Shown piece by piece: positions 1 to 6,900 of a DNA stretch of 39,622 nucleotides. Below the pieces are notes generated by a model that had not been told where the DNA came from, searched no databases, and saw only the letters and a list, made by a program, of their open reading frames with translations. A program made the position numbers and the translations under genes. Origin of the DNA: Verrucomicrobiia bacterium (GTDB taxonomy: Bacteria > Verrucomicrobiota > Verrucomicrobiia > Limisphaerales > JADLHS01); the NCBI GenBank assembly GCA_011525685.1, contig WYBW01000079.1, forward strand, positions 1 to 39,622, read 5' to 3'. Numbering within the stretch: position 1 is the stretch's first letter; the number at the start of each line of letters is the position of its first letter.

Positions 1-213
1 GGGCGCATCTCAGTTTATTGCAGGCAGGCATTCCTGGCGTAGCGCAGGTTTCCCAACCTGCGGTATCGCTGACTTCCAGTCGGCGGGCCCAGGCACGGCG
101 TGGCAGGCCAGGAATTCGCCGCGTTTGCGGATGGGAAATCCGCGATCCGGCAGACTGGAAGTCCGCGCTACGGCATCGCCTCGGCGCCCCCTGCAAGAAA
201 ATGAGATGCGCCC
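1..213. repeat. Imperfect inverted repeat flanking element copy 1
   Basis: Bases 1-24 and the reverse complement of 190-213 agree at 22 of 24 positions (both begin GGGCGCATCTCA and end TTGCAGG). They bracket the palindromic element at 39-171. The left arm begins at the window edge, so its true extent is unknown. It may be the terminal repeat of a MITE-like unit or a duplication made during insertion. Confidence 0.6.
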
Positions 214-487
214 GTCGGCGAGGTGGCGAACTGGATTTCCTCCGGCGCAGCACTCGGCTTCGCACCGCATCCATTTCCGTGCGCGTAAGCGGCGTTTCTG
301 GGTCGCTGGCGAGTGCTTCATCCACCCAGCGTTGGTCGCGTTCCGTATCCAGCGCGGCTTCGATGTCGAAACTCCGCTGCAAGCGCGCCAGCGCCTCCTG
401 GTCAATGCGCCGAAAGTTGGCGGACACCTCCGGTTTCAGTTGGGCGTGCAGATCGTCCGGAATGTCTTTCAACGTGATGCTTGCCAT
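1..487 (-). CDS. Ribbon-helix-helix antitoxin-like protein, 3' end outside window and read through a repeat
   Basis: The frame opens at the ATG whose first base is 487 and stays open to base 1, so the C-terminus is not visible. Residues 1-16 (MASITLKDIPDDLHAQ) look like the N-terminal strand of RHH antitoxins of the FitA/VapB kind. About 85 residues look like a genuine small antitoxin, ending in a basic stretch (RSRVLRRRKS). After that the frame runs straight through a 133-bp palindromic element and yields low-complexity, repeat-derived peptide (ADFQSAG, RRLEVSD). I infer that the element inserted near the original 3' end and removed the stop. No toxin gene is visible; one could lie beyond base 1. 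The gene starts 30 bp from, and diverges from, the hydrogenase operon. Family call is moderate; the read-through is directly visible. Confidence 0.55.
   Translation of the reverse strand, partial: MASITLKDIPDDLHAQLKPEVSANFRRIDQEALARLQRSFDIEAALDTERDQRWVDEALASDPETPLTRTEMDAVRSRVLRRRKSSSPPRRRAHLIFLQGAPRRCRSADFQSAGSRISHPQTRRIPGLPRRAWARRLEVSDTAGWETCATPGMPACNKLRCA
39..171. repeat. 133-bp palindromic element, copy 1 (family A)
   Basis: The element begins with GTAGCGCAGG and ends with the complementary CGCGCTAC. Each arm holds two short palindromes, for example the GACTTCCAGTC type, separated by a TATCGC/GATCGC spacer, and the centre is variable. Copies of exactly the same 133-bp length occur at 5021-5153 and 34953-35085. 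This copy lies inside the 3' part of the antitoxin-like reading frame. Confidence 0.85.
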
Positions 488-517
488 ACGCTCGAATCGT
501 AACGCCCCCGCCGGGTC

Positions 518-1066
518 ATGTCCACTTGCTACATGAACAACGCCGCTTCCAAACCCGCCACCGCCTGGCAGCCCCGCATCGTCGCGTTCTTCTGCAATTG
601 GTGTACTTACACCGCCGCCGACCTCGCGGGCGTCTCGCGGCTTAAGTACGCCTCAAACGTCCGCGTCATCCGGCTCATGTGCTCGGGCCGCGTGGACCCG
701 CAGTTCGTTCTCGACGCCCTTGCTCGCGGCGCGGACGGCGTGCTCATTGGCGGCTGCCATCTGGGCGACTGCCACTATGTCGAGGGCAACTACAAGACGA
801 TGCGCCGCTTTCAAATGCTCAAACGCCTGTTGGCGGATTTGGGCATCGAGAATCAGCGCGTCCGCTTGGAATGGATTTCCGCGTCTGAAGGCGAGCGCGT
901 CAAGACGGTCGTCAACGAAATGGTCGAACAAATCCGCGCGTTGGGACCGTTGGATTTGCCGGGACGGTTTGCGGATTGGGATCGTGAAGTAACCGCGCTC
1001 GAGGCTGAAGTCCACGCCCGCGAGCAATTGTCGAGACCCGAGGAAGCAGAGGTGGCTCATGCCTAA
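518..1066 (+). CDS. mvhD: F420-non-reducing-type hydrogenase iron-sulfur subunit (MvhD-like)
   Basis: This is a small cytosolic [2Fe-2S] protein of the MvhD family, which carries electrons from an Mvh-type hydrogenase to a partner such as heterodisulfide reductase. The 182-residue product has the family cysteines: CNWC (26-29), CSGR (C55) and a CHLGDC motif (80-85). The next gene starts inside its last codons (8-bp overlap), so the two are translationally coupled. Start 518 is the first ATG; an alternative ATG lies at 533, and neither has a clear ribosome-binding site. The usual partner HdrA/HdrABC is not encoded in the window, so the electron acceptor is unknown. Family assignment is firm from the cysteine pattern and the neighbours. 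Confidence 0.88.
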   Translation: MSTCYMNNAASKPATAWQPRIVAFFCNWCTYTAADLAGVSRLKYASNVRVIRLMCSGRVDPQFVLDALARGADGVLIGGCHLGDCHYVEGNYKTMRRFQMLKRLLADLGIENQRVRLEWISASEGERVKTVVNEMVEQIRALGPLDLPGRFADWDREVTALEAEVHAREQLSRPEEAEVAHA

Positions 1067-2033
1067 ACCCAAGCTTGGCATTTACTGGTGCGCCTCGTGC
1101 GGCGGTTGTGAGGAGGCCGTGGTTGACCTGGCGGAAGACATCCTCGGCGTCGTTGAGGCGGTGGACATTGTGCTGTGGCCCGTGGCCATGGACTTTAAGA
1201 AGCAGGATGTCGAGGCCATGCCGGACAAGTCCATCGTGGCCACGCTCATCAACGGCGCGGTCCGCACCAGCGAGCAGGAGGAGATGGCGCACCTGCTGCG
1301 GCGCAAGAGCCAGTTCATCATCGCCTACGGCGCGTGTGCTCACACCGGCGGCATTCCGGGACTGGCGAATCAGTTTTCCCGCGAACAGTTGCTGCGGTTT
1401 GTCTATGAGGAAACGCCGACGATGGTGAATGAGGCCAGGACCCACCCGCAAACCTCGCATCAGAACAACGGCCACACCGTCACGCTGCCGGAATTTCGCA
1501 ACGTCGTTCGCGCCCTCGATCAGATCGTGGAGGTGGATTACTACATTCCCGGCTGCCCGCCGACGCCGAAGATCACCAAGGCCGCCATCGGCGCGCTGCT
1601 CGAAGGCAAGCTGCCGCCGAAGGGCAGCGTCCTTGCGCCGGACATCGCGCTGTGCGACGAATGTCCGCGCAAAGCCAGCAAGCCCACCGATGTCAGCTTC
1701 AAGGAATTCAAACGCCCGCACCTGACGCCACTCGATCCCGACCTGTGTTTCCTGGCGCAGGGCCTGGTCTGCATGGGCCCGGCCACGCGCGGCGGCTGCG
1801 AGGCGGCCTGCACCTGCGGCAACATGCCTTGCACCGGTTGTTTCGGTCCGACCTCCCGCGTGCGCGATCAGGGCGCGAAGATTCTTTCGTCACTTTGCGC
1901 GAATGTCGCCGCCAAGGACGAAAAGGAAGTCCGGCAGATTGAAGCCGGCATCCCTGATCCCGTGGGCACGTTCTACCGCTACGGGCTTGCGAAGAGTCTG
2001 CTCCGGCGCAAGGTGGACTTGGTTGCAAAGTGA
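1059..2033 (+). CDS. mvhG: [NiFe] hydrogenase small subunit, group 3 (Mvh-type)
   Basis: This 324-residue small subunit should carry the iron-sulfur relay from the NiFe site. The N-terminus has no Tat signal and begins directly with the proximal-cluster motif (CASCGGC, residues 11-17), followed by GACAHTGG and PGCPP. The C-terminal part holds more cysteines (CDEC, the CEAACTCGNMPCTGC stretch) for additional clusters. The lack of a signal peptide places it in the cytosol, in line with group 3 enzymes. It overlaps mvhD by 8 bp and is followed by a 448-bp gap, mostly repeat, before the large subunit. Family membership is clear; the exact subgroup (3c rather than another group 3) is inferred from MvhD. 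Confidence 0.9.
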   Translation: MPKPKLGIYWCASCGGCEEAVVDLAEDILGVVEAVDIVLWPVAMDFKKQDVEAMPDKSIVATLINGAVRTSEQEEMAHLLRRKSQFIIAYGACAHTGGIPGLANQFSREQLLRFVYEETPTMVNEARTHPQTSHQNNGHTVTLPEFRNVVRALDQIVEVDYYIPGCPPTPKITKAAIGALLEGKLPPKGSVLAPDIALCDECPRKASKPTDVSFKEFKRPHLTPLDPDLCFLAQGLVCMGPATRGGCEAACTCGNMPCTGCFGPTSRVRDQGAKILSSLCANVAAKDEKEVRQIEAGIPDPVGTFYRYGLAKSLLRRKVDLVAK

Positions 2034-2043
2034 GAACTACTTG

Positions 2044-2469
2044 AACCACGAATGAACACCAACGGACACGGCGCGGTTTGGGCCGCAACCCCAGCCGACA
2101 AAGAATTCCCCCTCTCCCAGCGGGAGAGGGCCGGGGTGAGGGAGAACGCGTCGGATCGGTTGCGATCGCGTCGGACTCCAACGCCGATCGAAATGCGAAG
2201 CCTTCTCCCCAACCCTTTATCCCTCTCCCGCTGGGAGAGGGAAACCGCGGCTGGACGCGCATCAAAGGCCTCGTCGTCGCTGCGCGAAATCGCGCCATTG
2301 TACTACGAATTGAATTCACGCGACCGGAGCGCGGCGTTTACGCTGCTTCCTCGTGTCAGTGCCAGAGGCGTCAGGAGTTTCGCGGGGCGTCATTCGCGCA
2401 GCACCTTGAAGCGACCTGAAAGCCGCGCTCCATTCCCCGATTCGTGCTCATTCGTGTCCATTCGTGGTT
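2044..2469. repeat. Composite repeat between hydrogenase small- and large-subunit genes
   Basis: The segment is bounded by inverted arms: AACCACGAATGAACAC at 2044 and, on the other strand, AACCACGAATGGACAC reading inward from 2469. Inside are two inversely oriented copies of a near-perfect palindrome CCCTCTCCC-AGC-GGGAGAGGG (2110-2130 and 2221-2241). Also inside is a third pair of arms of the GGAGCGCGGC type (about 2323 and its complement ending near 2430). It fills nearly the whole gap, encodes no plausible protein and splits the operon. The GTG at 2464, a possible upstream start for the large subunit, lies in the right arm. Confidence 0.75.
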
Positions 2470-2481
2470 GATGCATTTTCA

Positions 2482-4008
2482 ATGAACACTGCTACCCAAC
2501 AAGTCTGGAACCAAGCCCACGACCGCGCCCACGCCGCCGCCAATGAACTGCGCCGCCGGGTGACGATTGACCCCATCACCCGCCTTGAAGGCCATGGCAA
2601 GATTGACGTGTTCCTCGACGAAGCGGGCGATGTCGAGCGCGCCTACCTGCAAATTCCGGAGTTGCGCGGCTTCGAGGTTTTTAGCATCGGGCGGCCGGCC
2701 GAGGACATGCCGCAAATCACCAGCCGAATCTGCGGAGTCTGCCCCACCGCGCACCACATGGCGGCCACCAAGGCGCTGGACGATCTATACAAGGTTGAAC
2801 CCACTTCCGCCGCGCGAAAAATCCGGGAGCTGGTCTATAACGCCTTCATGTTTGAGGACCATGCGCTGCATGTTTATTTGCTCGGCGGACCGGACTTCAT
2901 CGTCGGCCCGGATGCGCCGAAGGAGCAACGCAACGTCGTCGGCGTCATCGGCAAGGTCGGCGTCGAAGTTGGCAAGAAAGTCATCTCGATGCGCCGGCGC
3001 GTGCGCGAACTCATCGCCTATTTCGGCGGCAAGGTGATTCATCCCGTGCTCGGTCTGCCGGGCGGTGTTTCCAAACCGCTCAAGCCCGAAGACCTGCCGC
3101 AATTCAAAGAACTCGCGAAAGACGCACTCGAGTTCGCCCAGTTCACGCTCCAAGTCTTCAAGGACATCGTCCTCAAGAACGCCGACTACGTGAAGCTCAT
3201 CATTGGCGACACTTACACGCACCGCACGTATTACATGGGCCTCGTGGACACGCAGAACAAAGTAAACTTCTACGACGGCCTGATCCGCGTCGTGGACCCG
3301 AGCGGCAAGGAATACGCGAAGTTCCCGGTGCAGCGGTATCGCGAGTTCGTGGCCGAACACGTCGAGCCGTGGAGCTACATCAAGTTTTGCTACCTCAAAC
3401 CGCTGGGCTGGCACGGCTTCGAGGAAGGCCCGCAAAGCAGCGTGTATGCGGTCGCGCCGCTGGCGCGCCTCAACGCCGCCGACGGCATGGCCACGCCCCT
3501 GGCGCAGAAGGCGTGCGAGGACTACTTCGCCACACTCGGCGGCAAGCCGGTTCATCACACGCTCGCCACGCATTGGGCGCGCGTGGTGGAAATCATCCAA
3601 GCCGCCGAACGGATGGTCGAACTGGTCAACGACCCCGAGATCACCAGCGGCAACATTCGCAATATTCCGACCGCGAAACCGACCGTCGGCATGGGTGTCG
3701 TCGAAGCCCCGCGCGGCACGCTGTTCCATCACTACGAAACCGACGAGCGCGGCCTGATCAAGATGGCCAACCTCATCGTCGCCACGCAGAACAACGCCGC
3801 CCGCATCGCCATGAGCGTGGACAAAGCCGCGAAAGGCTTGATCAAGAAAGGCGTGGTCAACGACGGCCTGTTGAACATGGTGGAGATGGCCTTCCGCGCC
3901 TACGACCCGTGCTTCGGTTGCGCCACGCACGCGGCGGGGCAGGTGCCGTTGGTGGTCCGGCTCATCGGCCCGGACGGTAAAGTGCTTGGAAAAATCGCCG
4001 GCGGATGA
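2482..4008 (+). CDS. mvhA: [NiFe] hydrogenase large subunit, group 3 (Mvh-type)
   Basis: This is the catalytic subunit that binds the NiFe(CN)2CO centre. Both nickel-binding cysteine pairs are present: RICGVCPTAHH (C84, C87) and DPCFGCATH (C477, C480) in the 508-residue product from ATG 2482. After H483 there is a 25-residue tail, the usual substrate of a hydrogenase maturation endopeptidase; no such protease is encoded in the window. A GTG at 2464 would add six residues but sits in the flanking repeat, so I prefer 2482. It is separated from mvhG by a composite repeat, so co-transcription depends on reading through that element. It converges on hypB, whose stop lies 46 bp away. Confidence 0.93.
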   Translation: MNTATQQVWNQAHDRAHAAANELRRRVTIDPITRLEGHGKIDVFLDEAGDVERAYLQIPELRGFEVFSIGRPAEDMPQITSRICGVCPTAHHMAATKALDDLYKVEPTSAARKIRELVYNAFMFEDHALHVYLLGGPDFIVGPDAPKEQRNVVGVIGKVGVEVGKKVISMRRRVRELIAYFGGKVIHPVLGLPGGVSKPLKPEDLPQFKELAKDALEFAQFTLQVFKDIVLKNADYVKLIIGDTYTHRTYYMGLVDTQNKVNFYDGLIRVVDPSGKEYAKFPVQRYREFVAEHVEPWSYIKFCYLKPLGWHGFEEGPQSSVYAVAPLARLNAADGMATPLAQKACEDYFATLGGKPVHHTLATHWARVVEIIQAAERMVELVNDPEITSGNIRNIPTAKPTVGMGVVEAPRGTLFHHYETDERGLIKMANLIVATQNNAARIAMSVDKAAKGLIKKGVVNDGLLNMVEMAFRAYDPCFGCATHAAGQVPLVVRLIGPDGKVLGKIAGG

Positions 4009-4054
4009 AATGGGCCAACGGCTGGCCGGCGACGTCAGAATCCGGTGGCACCTT

Positions 4055-4864
4055 TCACCCGTGGGAACAATTCGCGCGCCTTTTCACCACAAACTCCAGC
4101 CACGCTTTCATCCCCTCGCCCGTCTTGGCCGACAGCTCGAAGATTTCCGCGTGGTGACTGATGCGCCTGAGGTTGGCCAGCGCCTGCTGCCGATTAAACC
4201 CAGCCGCCGCCGCCAGATCACTTTTGGTGACGAGGGCCACGTGGGCGGAGTGAAACATCGGCGGATACTTCAGCGGCTTGTCTTCCCCCTCGGTGGTTGA
4301 CAGCAACACGACGCGCAAATCTTCGCCGAGATCGTAGTCCGCGGGGCAGACGAGATTGCCGACGTTTTCGATGATCAGCACATCCACCTGGTCAAGGTCC
4401 AGTTGCACCGCTGCCTTGGAAACCATCTCCGCATCCAGATGACACACCGTACCGGTCGTGATTTGCACAACGGGAATCCCGGCAGTCCGCAACTGGGCCG
4501 CGTCGTTGTCCGTGGCCAGATCACCGACGATGACGCCGACGCGCAGTTTGCCCGCCAGCCGCGTCGCGGTTTCGCGGATGAAGGTGGTCTTGCCCGAGCC
4601 GGGGGACGAAACCACGTTTAGCACCAACAACCTTTTGGCCTTGAAAAAACCGCGATTCCGCTCCGCCAGCCGATCGTTCTTCTCCATCAACGAGCGGTTG
4701 AGAGTTATCGTTTGGCCATGCGCGGGCGAATGTCCGGTATGCTCGTGGTGGCGGTCGTGAGGATGGTGATGTTCGTGCCCGTGGTGATGAGGCTCGTGAT
4801 CGTGGGCGTGCCCGCCGATCCTCACTTCACCGCCTTCCAAGCCGCAGCCGCAGTCTTTGCACAT
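4055..4864 (-). CDS. hypB: Hydrogenase nickel incorporation GTPase HypB with His-rich N-terminus
   Basis: HypB is a GTPase that, with HypA, delivers nickel to the hydrogenase large subunit. The 269-residue product starts with the high-affinity nickel motif MCKDCGC, then a segment with 16 histidines between residues 19 and 49, which in other HypB proteins binds or stores nickel. The G domain has the P-loop SPGSGKT (87-93) and the metal-binding GTVCHLD motif. It is on the same strand as, and downstream of, the Ech-like operon and the GltD-like gene. A 285-bp gap containing a family A repeat separates it from the latter. A GTCCCG/CGGGAC hairpin (4896-4911) lies in its leader; its meaning is unknown. 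Confidence 0.95.
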   Translation of the reverse strand: MCKDCGCGLEGGEVRIGGHAHDHEPHHHGHEHHHPHDRHHEHTGHSPAHGQTITLNRSLMEKNDRLAERNRGFFKAKRLLVLNVVSSPGSGKTTFIRETATRLAGKLRVGVIVGDLATDNDAAQLRTAGIPVVQITTGTVCHLDAEMVSKAAVQLDLDQVDVLIIENVGNLVCPADYDLGEDLRVVLLSTTEGEDKPLKYPPMFHSAHVALVTKSDLAAAAGFNRQQALANLRRISHHAEIFELSAKTGEGMKAWLEFVVKRRANCSHG

Positions 4865-5020
4865 ACAATCGCTTTGCTCCGGGATTCACGCTGTTGTCCC
4901 GCCGTCGGGACTGCGAAGTCTCCGCGCGGCGGGCGGATGTGGTATCATCACTTATCCGCGGCGCACTGGCAAATCCGGTTTCGCGCAAGATGCATCCACC
5001 CAACCCGGGATGAGCCGCTC

Positions 5021-5153
5021 GTAGCGCAGGATTCCATCCCGCTGTGTCGCGGATTTCCAATCCGCAGACGCTCGCCGGCGCCGAGGTTAGCGAGCGTCCG
5101 GCCGGTCTGCCGAATGGAATTCGGCGATACAGCAGACTGGAAGTCTGCGCTAC
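5021..5153. repeat. 133-bp palindromic element, copy 2 (family A)
   Basis: Starts GTAGCGCAGGATTCC and ends GGAAGTCTGCGCTAC, with the same two-palindromes-per-arm design and the same 133-bp length as copies at 39 and 34953. It sits between the GltD-like gene and hypB. Its right end (CTAC on the plus strand) provides the TAG stop codon of the GltD-like gene at 5150-5152. The rest of the 4865-5149 gap shows only a short hairpin near 4900. Confidence 0.88.
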
Positions 5154-6547
5154 CGCCGCGCGGCCAGGTAACGGTCCATGGCGGTGGCGGCCTTCTGGGC
5201 GTCCCGCACCACCTCGACCAGTGCCACCGGCCCATGCACAATCGAGCCGCCCGCAAAGACCCCCGGCAGATTCGTCATTTGATCCGCGTCCACCACGAGG
5301 CGTCCACGTTCGTCGGTCTTCAACCGGGCGAAGTCCTCGGCGACGGGCAATTTCGGCGCGGTGAAGCCATAAGCGACAAACACAATGTCCGCCGGCACGT
5401 CAAATTCCGAACCGGGGATCGGCGTGACCATTGGCCGTCCATCCGGCCCTTTCTCGCCCAATTCAGTGCGCACGCAACGAACGTGCGTCACCTCACCCTG
5501 CGCGTTGCCAAGAACGGCCACGGGCTGGGTTTGAAATTGGAACTGCGCACCCTCCTCGCGAGTGTCGGCGTACTCCTCGGCATCCGCCGGCAGACTGGCT
5601 TCGTCCCGGCGATACACACATACCGCGCTGGCGGCGTCCCGTCGGATGGCCACCCGCAGGACGTCCATGGCCGTGTCACCGCCACCCAAAACCACGACCC
5701 TTTTGCCGCGCACGTCCACCGTCGGGGTGCGTTGCGAGATGAAGGGCACGGAGGGATGCACGCCGCGGAGTTCCGCGCCCGGCACTTTCAGCGGCACCTC
5801 CTCGTTGCGCACGATGCCGAGAAAAACCGCGTCATAATCGCGCCGCAGGTCGCTGAGTTTCACATCCGCTCCAAACGTGACACCCATGTGAAACTGGATG
5901 CCGCGGCGTTGCAACAGTTCCACGCGCTGCGCAACCATCTCGAGGTCCACTCGAAACCCGGGCAGTCCGTTCATCATCCGGCCACCGGGCTTCTGGCGGG
6001 AGTCATAAACCGCGACGCTGTAACCGAGCCGCGACAAAGCATCCGCTGTCACCAGTCCGCAGATGCCCGAGCCGATCACCGCCACGCGCTGCGCCTTGGG
6101 CGGCGCGAGGGCCGGTTCGACCAGGCCATGTTTCCACCCGTAGTCCAGCACAAAGCGCGTGATCGCCCGGATGGGCACCGGCTCGGACTTGCCTTCCAGG
6201 ATGCAGTCCCGTTCGCAAACCCGTCCGCCCACACAGGTGTGCGAGGCCAGTTCGGGTATGTGGTGACTGGAGAAGAACAAGCGGGCTGCTTCCGCGAACT
6301 GTCCGCCGGCGACCAGCTCCAGGAGTTCCGGAATGGGGCACTTGAGCGGGCACACGGCCATGCAGCCGGCGTTTGGACATTGGATGCATCGGCTGGCCTG
6401 GGCGCGGGCGGTGGCTTCGTCGTAAACACCGCCGATGTCGCGAAAATCTTCCACGCGCTCGGACGCGGGGCGTTTCGGTGGTTCAACTCGGTCAATCTCC
6501 CGCCAGGTGTATTTGGCGGGGCCGGCGAATGAGGGATTCGGCTTCAT
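5150..6547 (-). CDS. GltD/NfnB-like NAD(P)-dependent FAD oxidoreductase with N-terminal Fe-S domain
   Basis: This 465-residue protein has the architecture of glutamate synthase small subunit relatives. An N-terminal alpha-helical Fe-S domain carries cysteines at 54, 57, 62, 66 and 70 and at 105, 111 and 115. It is followed by an FAD-binding fold (VIGSGICG, around 158-164) and an NAD(P)-binding fold (VVVLGGGDTAMD). Such proteins pass electrons between ferredoxin-type clusters and NAD(P)H; in NfnB and sulfide dehydrogenase they do so without a glutamate synthase large subunit. No gltB is nearby. The gene follows the Ech ferredoxin gene by 19 bp, so it probably links the membrane hydrogenase to the pyridine nucleotide pool (inference). 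Its stop codon is formed by the palindromic element at 5021-5153. Confidence 0.85.
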   Translation of the reverse strand: MKPNPSFAGPAKYTWREIDRVEPPKRPASERVEDFRDIGGVYDEATARAQASRCIQCPNAGCMAVCPLKCPIPELLELVAGGQFAEAARLFFSSHHIPELASHTCVGGRVCERDCILEGKSEPVPIRAITRFVLDYGWKHGLVEPALAPPKAQRVAVIGSGICGLVTADALSRLGYSVAVYDSRQKPGGRMMNGLPGFRVDLEMVAQRVELLQRRGIQFHMGVTFGADVKLSDLRRDYDAVFLGIVRNEEVPLKVPGAELRGVHPSVPFISQRTPTVDVRGKRVVVLGGGDTAMDVLRVAIRRDAASAVCVYRRDEASLPADAEEYADTREEGAQFQFQTQPVAVLGNAQGEVTHVRCVRTELGEKGPDGRPMVTPIPGSEFDVPADIVFVAYGFTAPKLPVAEDFARLKTDERGRLVVDADQMTNLPGVFAGGSIVHGPVALVEVVRDAQKAATAMDRYLAARR

Positions 6548-6566
6548 GATCCACAGGGTTGAAGGT

Positions 6567-6896
6567 TCAATGAATCTCGCGGTCGCGCGTGATCGTGGGC
6601 GCGCCGTGCTCCGGTTTGAGGGTCAGACTGTCTTTCGGGCACGCCTCGACGCAATAACCGCAGGCGATGCAGCGCAGCCGGTCAATGGCCCATTTCTTGT
6701 TGGCGCGATTCACGACGATCGCGTGGGTGGGACATTTTTTCGCGCACACATTGCAATAGACGCAGCCGTCCTTGGTGAAGCTCAACTTGCCGCGCGAACC
6801 GGCCAGCAACCGGCGCGGCACGAACGGATACGGGCTGGTCGCCGGTTTCTTGAGCGCCCACTTCAGGGCCAGCCAGGACATTTTGAAATAGGCCAT
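6567..6896 (-). CDS. echF: Two-[4Fe-4S] ferredoxin subunit of Ech-like hydrogenase (EchF/NuoI-like)
   Basis: The 109-residue polyferredoxin subunit has two classic motifs, CVYCNVCAKKCP and CIACGYCVEACP. It corresponds to EchF/NuoI, the peripheral-arm subunit that takes electrons from soluble ferredoxin. I chose the start at 6896 because AAAGGTGA lies just upstream of that ATG; a longer frame opens at 6932 but overlaps the preceding gene. The Shine-Dalgarno sequence overlaps the stop codon of the large-subunit gene (TGA at 6903-6901), so the two are tightly coupled. The N-terminus (MAYFKMSWLALKWALKKP) is helical and amphipathic, as expected for a subunit docking on the membrane arm. Confidence 0.9.
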   Translation of the reverse strand: MAYFKMSWLALKWALKKPATSPYPFVPRRLLAGSRGKLSFTKDGCVYCNVCAKKCPTHAIVVNRANKKWAIDRLRCIACGYCVEACPKDSLTLKPEHGAPTITRDREIH

Positions 6897-6900
6897 AACG

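Noticed and set aside
2110..2241. Intrinsic terminator after the small-subunit gene
   Set aside because: The hairpins are strong but no T-tract follows, and the same palindrome occurs inside a coding region at 21423-21548; it is better explained as a dispersed repeat.
2785..3930. A 381-codon minus-strand frame opposite the Mvh-type large subunit
   Set aside because: Shadow frame in GC-rich DNA; the plus strand has both nickel-binding motifs.
4712..6532. A 606-codon plus-strand open frame over the GltD-like gene
   Set aside because: It is antisense to a gene with clear FAD, NAD(P) and Fe-S motifs, has shadow-type composition and crosses a palindromic element.
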